Made by a program: the position numbers and the translations under genes. Positions 52,583 to 61,533 of a stretch of DNA of 64,000 nucleotides are shown piece after piece (the first letter of the stretch is position 1; every line of letters starts with the position of its first letter). Origin of the DNA: Roseiarcus sp963832305 (GTDB taxonomy: Bacteria; Pseudomonadota; Alphaproteobacteria; Rhizobiales; Beijerinckiaceae); NCBI GenBank assembly GCA_963832305.1, contig CAWHTU010000003.1:96605-160604 (forward strand), given 5' to 3'. A model generated the notes under the pieces. That model saw nothing but the letters and a program-made list of their open reading frames with translations. It was not told the DNA's origin and did no database searches.

Positions 52583-54478
52583 ATGGAGTCGCATTCGACT
52601 TGGAATTGTTCGTGCAGAACGGACATTCACGTTCCGCTCCTAATCGCGCTGGCGGGTTCGGCGCTTTTGACTGCGCGGGACAGCTCGGCACAGCAACCTC
52701 CGCCCGAGGCGGCGGCGCCGGCGACAACCGCCGATACCTTCAAACCGAATACGCCGGGCAATCCGACAGGCCGTCCCAACCCCACCGCCGTCCCGCCCGG
52801 CCAGGAGCAAGCGATACTACCGCCGCGCACGCCCCGGTACTTCCAGAAGATTTTTCACCAATTCCTCCAGGCGCCGCTACCGGCTGAAATCTTCCAGCAG
52901 GGCGGGGTTCCCGCGGTCATCCCGGAATACGAGGTCGATCCTGACGCCAGCGGCCGGACTGCGTCTTACCAGCCGCTCGGCCCAACGACGACCGCGGGCA
53001 ACGCTTTCTTTCAGAGCTTAGGCAATAACGGCCGCACATGCGTGACCTGCCATCTGCCGCCGAACGCGATGAGCGTCAGCGTCGAGAACATCAACGCGCG
53101 CTGGATCGCAACCACCGGCAACGATCCGATTTTCGCGCCTGTGGACGGCGCCGATTGCCCGAACAAGGTCGCGCCCTCCAACGGTCGCGCGGCGCATTCG
53201 ATGCTGCTGGATCGTGGGTTGTTCCGCATTTTCCTCGCAATCCCAGACAATCCTGAGTTCACGGTCACGGTCCTTCACGACCCCACCGATTCGGCGGCCC
53301 CTCAGCCTCCGTTCAACAAGGACGGGTGTAACACCGATCCAACCTATACAGCGCCGCTCGACTCGAACGGCAACCCCGTGCCGACGCTATCCATGTACCG
53401 ACGTCCGCGCATCGCCGGCAATCTGATGTATGTGCAAACCACACGCTCGGACGTCGACAACGGCGGCGCTGCGCCACCGGCAGCGGGCGTGGTAGAGCTG
53501 TCATTGGCCAACCCAAATCCGGCCACGGATCCGATACAGCCGTCTCCGCCTCCCAATCCTGTGCCACCCTTGAACGTCGACGGCTTTGTGATCGACCCCA
53601 GCACGGGCCGCCCCGTTAGCGGCAACATAATGTGGGACGGGCGCGAGCCCACCTTCGAGCATCAGGCCGCTGACGCCACGCTCGGCCACGCGCAGGCGAA
53701 AAACGCGCCGACGGATACCCAGGTCGCCCAGATGGTGCAGTTCGAGTTGGGCATCTTCAGCGCACAAGTCTGGGACGCGTGGGCGCACCAACTGAACGGG
53801 AAAGGCGCCCTCGGCGGGCCAATCTATCTGTCGGATGGCACGCCGGGGCTGCCGCCGCAAACCGCAGGCGCGACCTTCCCGCTATTCGACGACTGGGCCA
53901 CCCTCCCCGCAACGGCCGATCGCGCCGCGCAACGCGCCTCCGTCGCTCGCGGCGAGGTGATTTTCGAAACCCGAACGTTCGCCATCAACGGTGTGGCCGG
54001 CCTTACGAATATTGGCGTCGTCAAGGCGCAGCAACTCGGAACGTGCGCAAGCTGCCACAATCAGGTGAACACGGGCAACGATTCGTTCGTCGCGGCGCAG
54101 CATGACATTGGGATCGGCGGCACCTCGCCGGCCCCCGGCGCGCCCCCGGTTCCCGGCGCGCCAAACACGTTCCCTCAACCGTCGACCTTGCTGCCGATTT
54201 TCGAATTGGACTGCACGGCCTCGGGCAAAACGACCATCTATCAGGGTCCGAAGGTCGTCACCAACGATCCCGGGCTGGCCATGATCACCGGCAAATGCTC
54301 CGACATCGGCCGGTTCACGGTGCCCCAATTGCGCGGACTCGCCGCTCGGGCGCCCTATTTCAGCGACGGATCCGCGGCAACACTGCTTGACGTCGTTTCC
54401 TTCTACAACACGCGATTTAGTATTGGCCTCTCCCTCCAAGATGAACAGGACCTGGTCGCGTTTCTTCGCAGCCTATAG
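52583..54478 (+). CDS. Di-haem cytochrome c / cytochrome c peroxidase-like protein
   Basis: A 631-residue exported protein. A hydrophobic segment (about 17-30) acts as signal. Two haem-binding motifs are visible: CVTCH near residue 153 and CASCH near 491. The C-terminal part (RFTVPQLRGLAARAPYFSDG, then LLDVVSFYNTRF) is the MauG/peroxidase end. The N-terminal 45-120 region is Pro-rich. TGGGAGGATGAT precedes the ATG at 52583. It probably acts in the periplasm as an electron-transfer or peroxidase enzyme; the partner is unknown. Confidence 0.85.
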   Translation: MESHSTWNCSCRTDIHVPLLIALAGSALLTARDSSAQQPPPEAAAPATTADTFKPNTPGNPTGRPNPTAVPPGQEQAILPPRTPRYFQKIFHQFLQAPLPAEIFQQGGVPAVIPEYEVDPDASGRTASYQPLGPTTTAGNAFFQSLGNNGRTCVTCHLPPNAMSVSVENINARWIATTGNDPIFAPVDGADCPNKVAPSNGRAAHSMLLDRGLFRIFLAIPDNPEFTVTVLHDPTDSAAPQPPFNKDGCNTDPTYTAPLDSNGNPVPTLSMYRRPRIAGNLMYVQTTRSDVDNGGAAPPAAGVVELSLANPNPATDPIQPSPPPNPVPPLNVDGFVIDPSTGRPVSGNIMWDGREPTFEHQAADATLGHAQAKNAPTDTQVAQMVQFELGIFSAQVWDAWAHQLNGKGALGGPIYLSDGTPGLPPQTAGATFPLFDDWATLPATADRAAQRASVARGEVIFETRTFAINGVAGLTNIGVVKAQQLGTCASCHNQVNTGNDSFVAAQHDIGIGGTSPAPGAPPVPGAPNTFPQPSTLLPIFELDCTASGKTTIYQGPKVVTNDPGLAMITGKCSDIGRFTVPQLRGLAARAPYFSDGSAATLLDVVSFYNTRFSIGLSLQDEQDLVAFLRSL

Positions 54479-54548
54479 TTCGGGGCTCGCCGGCGCCGCG
54501 CCTCAAATCGAAACCGGAGGCGAAATGAGGTTTTGACGTAAGGCGCGC

Positions 54549-55568
54549 TCACCCGCCCGTTGTGTTCATGTGACGCTCGGTCGCCGGCGCCGACGAGCGC
54601 GCGATGACGAAATCGTGGCCCTTGGGCTTGCGCGCGATCGCCGCCCGGATCGCCGCGACAAGCGGCGCGTCGGATGTCGAGCGGCGGAGCGGCTCGCGCA
54701 AATCGGCCGCGTCCTCCTGGCCGAGGCACATGTAGAGCGTGCCGGTGCAGGTGACCCGCACCCGGTTGCAGCTCTCGCAGAAATTGTGCGTGAGCGGCGT
54801 GATGAATCCGAGGCGTCCCCCGGTTTCCTTGACGTCGTAATAGCGCGCCGGACCGCCGGTGGCGTAAGCCGAGGGGGTGAGCGAAAGCGCTCTTTCCAGC
54901 CCCGCGCGCAATTCGGTCAAAGGCAGGAACTGGTCGGCCCGGTCGCGCTCCATCGCGCCCAGAGGCATGACTTCGATGAAGGTGAGGTCGAATCCGCGCC
55001 CATGCGCCCACTCGACGAGGCTCAGGGCCTCGTCTTCGTTGAAGCCCTTCAGGGCGACCGTGTTGATCTTGATCTTGAGCCCCGCGGCCGACGCGGCGTC
55101 CATGCCCGCGAGAACGACGCTGAGATCGCCCCAGCGGGTCACCTGGCGGAACTTGAGCGGGTCGAGCGTATCCAGCGAGACGTTGACGCGCTCGACGCCG
55201 CAATCGACGAGCTCGTGAGCAAAGCGGGCGAGCTGGGAGCCGTTTGTCGTCAGGGTGACTTCGTCGAGCGCGCCTGCGGTAAGATGCCGGGAGAGCCCAT
55301 GGAACAGCGACATCACATTGCGCCTGACCAGCGGTTCGCCGCCGGTGATGCGGATCTTTCGGGCGCCCAGGCCAACGAAGGCCGAGCACAACCGATCGAG
55401 CTCCTCCAGCGACAGCACATCGCGCTTCGGCAGGAAATTCATGTCCTCGGACATGCAATAGACGCAGCGGTAGTCGCAGCGGTCGGTGACCGACACGCGC
55501 ACGTAGGCGATCGCGCGACCGAAGGGGTCGACGAGAGGCTGGACAGCGGGACGCGCGTGAGCGTTCAT
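54549..55568 (-). CDS. moaA: GTP 3',8-cyclase MoaA (molybdenum cofactor synthesis)
   Basis: A radical-SAM enzyme converting GTP to 3',8-cyclo-GTP. 339 residues with the first cluster motif CDYRCVYC (Cys30/34/37 region), ITGGEPLVRRNV, TLTTNGSQL and the C-terminal cluster CESCNRVRVTCTGTLYMC. It ends in Gly-Gly, which is needed for activity. The next gene upstream is an L,D-transpeptidase on the same strand. Confidence 0.95.
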   Translation of the reverse strand: MNAHARPAVQPLVDPFGRAIAYVRVSVTDRCDYRCVYCMSEDMNFLPKRDVLSLEELDRLCSAFVGLGARKIRITGGEPLVRRNVMSLFHGLSRHLTAGALDEVTLTTNGSQLARFAHELVDCGVERVNVSLDTLDPLKFRQVTRWGDLSVVLAGMDAASAAGLKIKINTVALKGFNEDEALSLVEWAHGRGFDLTFIEVMPLGAMERDRADQFLPLTELRAGLERALSLTPSAYATGGPARYYDVKETGGRLGFITPLTHNFCESCNRVRVTCTGTLYMCLGQEDAADLREPLRRSTSDAPLVAAIRAAIARKPKGHDFVIARSSAPATERHMNTTGG

Positions 55569-55663
55569 CGCTCAATCATATAGCCGCGCGGTTGCTCGAA
55601 AGAAAGGCGCCGGCCGGAGGGCCGGCGGCGCAAAGCGCGCTGGTCTTGCCGTTTCCGCGCGGT

Positions 55664-56215
55664 TCAGCGCGTGACGACGACCCGTGCGCCGACCCTTGCT
55701 CGCTCGTACAGGTCGATGACGTCCTGATTCGTCATCCTTATGCAGCCGGACGAAACCGCGTGCCCGATCGTGTCGGGCTCGTTCGAGCCGTGAATTCGGT
55801 AGAGCGTGCCCGCAAGATACATCGCCCGCGCGCCGAGCGGATTATCGACGCCCCCCTCCATGTGCCGCGGGAGGTCCGGCCGGCGCCTGAGCATCTGGGC
55901 CGGCGGCGTCCAGTCCGGCCATTCCCGCTTGTACCCGATATGCGTGACGCCGGCCCAGGTGAAACCCGGCCGCCCGACGCCGACGCCATATCTCAGCGCC
56001 TGGTGGTCAGGCAGGACCAGATAGAGGCGGCGCTCCGAAGTGCGGATGATGATGGTTCCGGGCGCCTCCCGGCCGTCAAACGGCACGGTTTCGCGCGGGA
56101 TCGAAGTGGCGACCGGCTGGAGCTGCGAATCGAGCGCATTGGCGAATGCAGGGGCCGCTCCGGCGCTCAGAAGAAGACCGGCCCAGACGGCGGCGTGGAC
56201 CAGATAGCGGCGCAT
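55664..56215 (-). CDS. L,D-transpeptidase (YkuD family)
   Basis: A 183-residue periplasmic enzyme with a signal peptide (about 1-26). The YkuD catalytic segment IHGSNEPDTIGHAVSSGCIR then MTN has the conserved His, Ser, Gly and nucleophile Cys. It makes 3-3 peptidoglycan cross-links or anchors proteins to them. The ATG at 56215 has GGGGGAAATC upstream; the longer frame (56257) is less likely. Confidence 0.9.
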   Translation of the reverse strand: MRRYLVHAAVWAGLLLSAGAAPAFANALDSQLQPVATSIPRETVPFDGREAPGTIIIRTSERRLYLVLPDHQALRYGVGVGRPGFTWAGVTHIGYKREWPDWTPPAQMLRRRPDLPRHMEGGVDNPLGARAMYLAGTLYRIHGSNEPDTIGHAVSSGCIRMTNQDVIDLYERARVGARVVVTR

Positions 56216-56619
56216 GATTTCCCCCATGAAGGCAGTCGACGGTCCCAGTGAACGCACGACGAGCGGTTAGTGCTTCGGCCCGATTCGGCGCGATCGCACA
56301 ATTATTGTGGGACGGAGGCCGCAGGCAATGGATTGTGGCGGAAGGTGGTTACGAATTCGTCAATTGCCCCTGAATTGTGGCGAAGAAGACACATTACGGC
56401 CATGCCCGACGCCCCGCACGGCCGCAGGCGGGTCTCTGCGCCGGGAATTGAGGCGCCTAGCCTGAAAGGAAGGGACGATTTTCTCCATAGTTGACGCAAC
56501 GTCAAATTATCGTGAAGACAACGAGGCATTTCTAACTTGCCGGCGGCAGGGCGCTCTGCTCAGTTATTGGGCGCGTTCGCGATCAAGCGGGCGTCCGATC
56601 GGGGAACTCAGGGGGGAAG
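56216..56619. other. Intergenic region upstream of the second PEP-CTERM gene
   Basis: No gene is supported. The text has three spaced words containing ATTGTGG, at about 56302, 56331 and 56375, and is more AT-rich toward 56510. It may hold promoters for the divergent transpeptidase and PEP-CTERM genes, but I cannot name elements with confidence. Confidence 0.4.
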
Positions 56620-57354
56620 ATGAAAATAGGGCATTTTGTCGCGGCTACGGCCGCAATGGTGGGACTTGTCGCCGCCGCTGGGTGGGCTCAGGCGACGACC
56701 ACGACTCTCAATTTCACCGCGCCGGGCGTCAGCGGCTCAGTCGAACTGACCTACGGAACCACGACGGACGCGAAATATCCGTCGGGGACGTATCCCGAGA
56801 CTGCGTATGAGATCACAAGCATCGGCGGAACATTTTCCGATTCGAACAATGGCCTCGCCATCGTCAACGCGCCGATTGTCGGCCTCTTTACCCTTACGAA
56901 AACCGGTCCCGCCGATCCGGCCAATATCGGCGCCCCGGCGGATATGAGCACGATTGTGGTCTCCGACCCGAGCAACCTTCTGCCGTTTGGCCCCTCCGTG
57001 AGCTACGACAATCTCTACTGGCCGGGAGGCGCCCCAATCACGGCCTGGGTTGCGGCGGAATGGCCGTTCTTTGGCGGTCCCCTGGATGTCTATGGCGTGA
57101 TGTTCCAAATCAATGTCGGTACGGCTGACGCGCCCGTCATTGACGATGTAGATTTGTGGTTCAATGGGATCGGCGCCCCGCCCGGAACCATGGGCTACGG
57201 CGTCGCCGTTCTCGCGGACTCCGACACGCCAGTCGTGTTGGACTATGTCGCCGGCAGCGTGCCAGAACCCTCGACGTGGGCGATGATGGCGCTGGGATTC
57301 GTCGCTCTCGGCTTCGCCGGACGTCGGGCGACGCGTAGGGCGGCCGTGGCCTGA
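56620..57354 (+). CDS. PEPxxWA-CTERM sorting domain protein
   Basis: A 244-residue exported protein with a signal peptide (1-25, ending GWAQA), a Thr/Gly/Pro-rich body with many aromatic residues, and the tag SVPEPSTWAMMALGFVALGF followed by RRATRR. GGGGGGAAG precedes the ATG. It shares the sorting tag, but little of the body, with the protein at 35380. A terminator follows. Confidence 0.88.
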   Translation: MKIGHFVAATAAMVGLVAAAGWAQATTTTLNFTAPGVSGSVELTYGTTTDAKYPSGTYPETAYEITSIGGTFSDSNNGLAIVNAPIVGLFTLTKTGPADPANIGAPADMSTIVVSDPSNLLPFGPSVSYDNLYWPGGAPITAWVAAEWPFFGGPLDVYGVMFQINVGTADAPVIDDVDLWFNGIGAPPGTMGYGVAVLADSDTPVVLDYVAGSVPEPSTWAMMALGFVALGFAGRRATRRAAVA

Positions 57355-57375
57355 GGCGCGGAAGGCGAATCGCGG

Positions 57376-57399
57376 GGCTGTCCCGGTGGGACGGCCTTT
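57376..57399 (+). terminator. Rho-independent terminator after the PEP-CTERM gene
   Basis: The nine-base stem GGCTGTCCC / GGGACGGCC, with one U-G pair, closes around GGT and is followed by TTT. It lies 22 bases after the stop at 57354. Confidence 0.7.
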
Positions 57400-57934
57400 G
57401 CGTCATGCACCAGCTCAGCCCTTTAGGATGCTGGCCCCACAATATGGCGAATTCGGCTTTCGCCTCGGCGGGGCGGGCTCGCGCCTAATGGCGGCGGGAC
57501 GAATGTCGAGCAGCGCCGGACGGCTTCGAGAATTTTCGACTTTGTCTTTTAGAAAATCGGAAATCGTGGTAGTTTGCCCGTCGTCAATGAAGCAGGCCCT
57601 CGGCGGCGGCGGCCGAGCGCGGGAAGCGGAGCGGAGAAACAGTTTTTGGACCTGGGGGGTCCGTACAGCCCATTGAAAAGGCTCAATCCGGCGAAGGATA
57701 TCAAAGGAAATTCAAGCCCTTTTCTTTGATTTCTTTTGCTGGGGCTTGGCCGGATTTTGCTGGGTTTGGCCGAATTTGGAATCGGCTTGGGCAACGCCCG
57801 CGCGGGCCGCGGTCCGTCGTTGTGGACGGTGGCGAAGGCCAATCGCGCTTTCGCCTTAGAGTGGCTATTTTCCCAGCGCGGGGTAAGCTATAGGGCTTTG
57901 GCCAAGATCGCTAACGGGAGCGAGACTAACCATT
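57400..57934. other. Intergenic region containing dispersed repeat copy C
   Basis: No gene is supported between the terminator and 57935. The left part (57400-57670) has only short frames. Copy C of the dispersed repeat occupies 57673-57780. The last about 150 bases should contain the promoter for the fused carbohydrate-cluster gene. Confidence 0.5.
57673..57780 (+). repeat. Dispersed intergenic repeat, copy C
   Basis: TTGAAAAGGCTCAATCC, ATATCAAAGGAAATTCAAGC, CCTTTTCTTTGATTTC and then TTGGCCGGATTTTGCTGGG with TTTGGCCGAATTTGG: the same order as copies A and B. It lies about 155 bases upstream of the fused oxygenase-like gene. Confidence 0.75.
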
Positions 57935-59221
57935 ATGACCGAGCACGTACGTGAAAAACTCGTCGCCGCCAATGACATCGACGCCGCGCTCGAGGAGAGT
58001 CTGACGACCGTATGGGACGCGAAGGTCTACTCGTGGGACAACTCAAAATATCCGTTCAACGAGTGGATGCTCAACCGCATTCGCGAGATGGGATATAAGC
58101 TCAACGACCTCAGCTATTTGCACGAGAGCGTTCCGCTCAACGAGACCTACAAGGTCACCAAGCAGCTCTGCGCCGATACGAATCTGCCCGAGTTCCGGCG
58201 GATGCTCAACCGCTTCGTCCGCGAGGTGATCGTGCCTCAAGGCAAGTTGAGGCTTCCGGTCGCGGTGCAGCGGTTCATGAACGTCCGGATCATGCTGCCG
58301 ACCACGCCGGAACTGTTCTTCCCGTTCCACACCGGGTTGCTTTACGGCCACGGCATTGCCTCACGCAGCATCTGGATGCCCTTTTGCGACGTGACAGCGG
58401 ACGAGGATCGCAGCCGGTCGATGCAAATCCTCAGCATCAAGAAATCGCGCGAATTGATCCAGCAGGCGATCGACAAACGGCTCAGCATGGACGAAATGAC
58501 GGAGCTCTTCGGCAAGGAAAGCTGGCAGATCAAGGCCGGACCCGGCAGCGCCTGTTTCTTCACCCAGGAGAACATCCACGGCTCGGGCCGGCCCAACACC
58601 AGCGGCAAGACCAGGGTCAGCATGGACTTCCGCGTCGCCGAGGGGATTTACGGCGACTATCTCGGCCGCAAGATTCCAGCCGGCTACTTTCATCTCATCC
58701 CCGACACTGAAGAAGAAGAGGAGACGCTGGCCGCGCACCCGCGCCGCGCAGACGCCTTTTTCAACGGAAAGAACAACATTTTCTATGTTGCGAATAATAC
58801 GGCGTCGACGTACGGTATACCCGTACATCTGCAGCGCTACATGCTTGTCGATTACTGCAAAAAGAATAACCTCGAGTTCGACTACGAACTGTTCGACCTC
58901 GAGGACATGACGCATCTGCCGACGCTGAAGTACCTCGTCACGCAGCGGGAGTGCAACATCGTCATGTACAGCATCTTCGCGCTGCCGGAGGATGAGGCCT
59001 ATCGCAACGAACTGCTAGAGAAGGCGGTGAAGAGAGGATGCATCATTCACTTCGTCAACGAAGATCTGCATCTGGCGAACGCAGAGGATTTGAAGACGAT
59101 CAAGAAATATCTTGAGTTCTCCAAGTACGGCAAGTCCCGCCTGCCGATTGGGTTGCCGCTCACTGCGTCGAGCAAGATGTTTTTTGACAAGTGGGCGGGA
59201 TCTCTGGCGCAGCTGGACTAG
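57935..59221 (+). CDS. Sporadic carbohydrate cluster fusion protein (2OG-Fe(II) oxygenase-like plus LIC12192-like domain)
   Basis: 428 residues that join two families usually seen as separate genes in sporadic surface-carbohydrate clusters. The N-terminal about 260 residues resemble the cluster's 2OG/iron oxygenase: FFPFHTGLLYGHG at 128-140 then WMPF, the distal ligand ENIHGSGRPNTSG (His215) and Arg227. The C-terminal part (about 293-385: VHLQRYMLVDYCKKNNLEFD, NIVMYSIFALPEDEAYRNEL, IIHFVNEDL) matches the LIC12192-like protein. The first iron motif reads His132-Thr-Gly134, without the usual Asp. The ATG at 57935 is the first in the frame. No glycosyltransferases are nearby. Confidence 0.75.
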   Translation: MTEHVREKLVAANDIDAALEESLTTVWDAKVYSWDNSKYPFNEWMLNRIREMGYKLNDLSYLHESVPLNETYKVTKQLCADTNLPEFRRMLNRFVREVIVPQGKLRLPVAVQRFMNVRIMLPTTPELFFPFHTGLLYGHGIASRSIWMPFCDVTADEDRSRSMQILSIKKSRELIQQAIDKRLSMDEMTELFGKESWQIKAGPGSACFFTQENIHGSGRPNTSGKTRVSMDFRVAEGIYGDYLGRKIPAGYFHLIPDTEEEEETLAAHPRRADAFFNGKNNIFYVANNTASTYGIPVHLQRYMLVDYCKKNNLEFDYELFDLEDMTHLPTLKYLVTQRECNIVMYSIFALPEDEAYRNELLEKAVKRGCIIHFVNEDLHLANAEDLKTIKKYLEFSKYGKSRLPIGLPLTASSKMFFDKWAGSLAQLD

Positions 59222-59281
59222 GTTGGCTGAAGAAACGGGCTCGGGAGCGCTCGGCGGCGCACCGGTGAGGTCTTCTGCTGA

Positions 59282-60571
59282 ATGAGCCCCAGTGCAATCT
59301 TCTTGGTTCAGGCGTTCATCATTGTCGCCGTTCCTGCAATACTGCGGCGCTTGACTCGGGTAAAGGGCGTTATGCCCTTGGTTACGATGCAGATCATGAT
59401 CGGCATCGTGTTGGGACCCTCGGTTTTTGGCAAAGTGGCGCCCGGCGTCTTTCAAGTCTTCGGGAGCCCAGCCGCGCTGTCGCCCCTTGCGGGTCTCGCA
59501 ACTGTCGCCGTGCTGATCTTCGGCCTGATCTCCGGCCTGCATCTGGACCCGACGGTCCTTAGCGGCAAGGAGCGGGCGTTCTGGCCCGTATCCATCGCCA
59601 CCATCGCGTGCCCAATCGCGCTAGGCTGTCTTGCCGGATACTGGATCTTGTCGCGCTATCCCGACGAGCTTCTTCCCGGCGTCAGTCCCGCTGTGTTTGT
59701 GGCGGCGATGGCGATATCCGTTAGCATGAAGGCGCTGCCGGTCCTCGCGGCAATCCTGGGCGAAATGGGCCTGTTCGGCGACCGCATCAGCCATCTCGCC
59801 CTCGGCGCAGCCGGCGTCAACGATATAGCTCTTTGGGTGCTGCTCGGAATCCTTCTGACGGTTGCAGCCGCGGGTCATGCCGATCACGGCTTGCCCGCTG
59901 TTTGGCTTTTGGCGTTGGCGCCGGTCTATTTGTTCTTGATGGTTCGATACGTGCGCCCGATTCTTGCCCGGATGGTGATGCGCCGGATCGATGACGGAGA
60001 TGAGGCGGTGACGACGCAAGGCGCGATTGTGGTGGGCGGCGCCACGATCTTGTCCGGGCTCGCCACCGAGCTGATGGGCCTGCATTACATCATAGGGGCT
60101 TTCGTCGTCGGCGCGATTATACCCGCCAACCTGCATAAGCCCATTCTCGATCGTCTGCAGGTGATGACCGTCGCGCTGCTGATGCCGTTCTTCTTCACCT
60201 TGACCGGCATGCGGACCCTGATCGACCTCAATTCCCCTGTCCTTATTCAAGTCTTCAGCATCGCAATGGCAGTGGGCGTCGTCGGCATAATCGGCGGGGC
60301 CGCTTTGGCGGCGCGGATTTTTGGCGAACGATGGTCATTCGGTCTCGCGCTCGGATCGCTGCTGCAAGCAAAGGGGCTAACGGAGCTGGTTGTTCTCTCA
60401 GTTCTCTTGGACGCCCGGATCCTCTCGCCGAGGATTTTCGCGCCCATGGTCCTCATGGCGCTGGTCAGCACCGCGCTCGCCATGCCGCTCGCGCGGCTGG
60501 CCCTCGCCAGAGCCGGAGAGCAGCCCCTGACCGCGCCAGGGCCTACCACCCTGCCGGGCCGGCGGACCTAG
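59282..60571 (+). CDS. Cation:proton antiporter (CPA2 type)
   Basis: A 429-residue membrane protein of about 12 hydrophobic segments. It has LVTMQIMIGIVLGPSVFGK, a conserved GAAGVNDIALWVLLG with the transport Asp, and FVVGAIIPANLHKPILDRL. It would exchange monovalent cations for protons. The gene runs up to an IS630 element: the TAG stop is formed by the TA at the insertion joint plus the first base of the IS, so the natural C-terminus may have been altered. Confidence 0.85.
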   Translation: MSPSAIFLVQAFIIVAVPAILRRLTRVKGVMPLVTMQIMIGIVLGPSVFGKVAPGVFQVFGSPAALSPLAGLATVAVLIFGLISGLHLDPTVLSGKERAFWPVSIATIACPIALGCLAGYWILSRYPDELLPGVSPAVFVAAMAISVSMKALPVLAAILGEMGLFGDRISHLALGAAGVNDIALWVLLGILLTVAAAGHADHGLPAVWLLALAPVYLFLMVRYVRPILARMVMRRIDDGDEAVTTQGAIVVGGATILSGLATELMGLHYIIGAFVVGAIIPANLHKPILDRLQVMTVALLMPFFFTLTGMRTLIDLNSPVLIQVFSIAMAVGVVGIIGGAALAARIFGERWSFGLALGSLLQAKGLTELVVLSVLLDARILSPRIFAPMVLMALVSTALAMPLARLALARAGEQPLTAPGPTTLPGRRT

Positions 60572-60589
60572 AGCGCGTTGCTTTTGGTT

Positions 60590-61276
60590 TTACGCATAGC
60601 CTGCGTTTCTGAGGTAGGCGGCGCATTCGCTTGCGGGAAAGCGTTTGAGGATTTCGCCGCAGGCGGCGGAGATGGCCTCGTAGGTTCGCGCTCCGACTTT
60701 TCGCAGCAGGGTTTTGAACTTGGCGAAGAGCTGTTCGATCGGGTTGAGGTCAGGGGAGTATTTCGGCAGGAAGACGAGGCGAGCTCCGACGTCGCGGATC
60801 GCCTTCCGCACGGCCTTGCCTTTGTGCGAGCCGAGATTGTCGAGGATCACGACATCGCCGGCCTTGAGCGTCGGGACGAGGAACTGTTCGACATAGGCGC
60901 GAAAGCGCTCGCCGTTGATGGGGCCGTCGAACAGGCAGGGCGCGTCGATGCGGTCTGAGCGCAAAGCGGCGAGGAAGGTCGCGGTCTCCCAGTGGCTGTG
61001 CGGGACCTTGTCGATGAGGCGCTCTCCCTTCGGCGCCCAGCCGTAGAGGCGGGTCATGTTGGTTTTGGCCCAGGTCTCGTCGATAAAGACGAGGCGGGCG
61101 GGATCGATGCGGCTCTGATAGGTTCGCCAGCGCGTCCGATGCCGGCGGATGTCCGCCCGGTCTTGTTCGCGCGCGACGAGCGTCTTTTTTTGAGCGTGAC
61201 GCCGATCCGGCGGAAGAACCGGCTCATCATCGAGGTGTCGGCCTTGACGCCCTTCTCGGAGCGAAGCCGGTCGCAC
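60590..61276 (-). CDS. IS630 transposase, DDE catalytic part (orfB)
   Basis: It carries the DDE catalytic core: RLVFIDETWAKTNMTRLYGW (first Asp), VVILDNLGSHKGKAVRK (second Asp) and FLPKYSPDLNPIEQLFAKFK (Glu). It has no good independent start. The junction text KKKTLVAREQDRADIRRHRT is produced when ribosomes slip back one base on the A7 run at 61185-61191 while translating orfA, a usual arrangement in this family. Confidence 0.88.
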   Translation of the reverse strand: MRPASLREGRQGRHLDDEPVLPPDRRHAQKKTLVAREQDRADIRRHRTRWRTYQSRIDPARLVFIDETWAKTNMTRLYGWAPKGERLIDKVPHSHWETATFLAALRSDRIDAPCLFDGPINGERFRAYVEQFLVPTLKAGDVVILDNLGSHKGKAVRKAIRDVGARLVFLPKYSPDLNPIEQLFAKFKTLLRKVGARTYEAISAACGEILKRFPASECAAYLRNAGYA

Positions 61277-61533
61277 AGCTTTTGAAGCGTGAGGTCCGAC
61301 TTCTCGGCGCGCGCGGCCTCGAGGAACTCCCGGTGCGGCATCAAGGCCGAAGGACGATGGCCGCCGTGTCCCACCGGTCCGCGCAAGCCGTCGCGTCGGT
61401 AGCGCTCAAGCCACTTGATCGCCGTCGACTCGCTCACCTCGTAACGGCGCGCCGCGGCCCGGCAGCTCATCCCGCCCTTCCTAACCGCATCGATCACGCG
61501 GTTGCGCAAATCTTGAGAAAAAGGCTTCGGCAT
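61054..61533 (-). CDS. IS630 transposase, DNA-binding part (orfA)
   Basis: The first about 115 residues contain helix-turn-helix text typical of IS630 (FSQDLRNRVIDAVRKGGMSC, SCRAAARRYEVSESTAIKWL). After GVTLKK the unslipped frame becomes meaningless (RRSSRANKTGRTSAGIG), showing that the functional product is the -1 frameshift fusion with orfB. The ATG at 61533 is the family start (MPKPFSQDLR). Confidence 0.88.
   Translation of the reverse strand: MPKPFSQDLRNRVIDAVRKGGMSCRAAARRYEVSESTAIKWLERYRRDGLRGPVGHGGHRPSALMPHREFLEAARAEKSDLTLQKLCDRLRSEKGVKADTSMMSRFFRRIGVTLKKRRSSRANKTGRTSAGIGRAGEPIRAASIPPASSLSTRPGPKPT
61185..61191 (-). promoter_or_regulatory. A7 ribosomal slippage site in the IS630 transposase
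   Basis: Minus-strand reading ACGCTCAAAAAAAGACG. A -1 slip on the seven A residues joins orfA (LKK) to orfB (KTLVAREQD). Confidence 0.7.

Noticed and set aside
61054..61533. IS630 frame change as a disabling mutation like the five others
   Set aside because: The break lies on an A7 run and needs a -1 slip, the usual programmed frameshift of this family.
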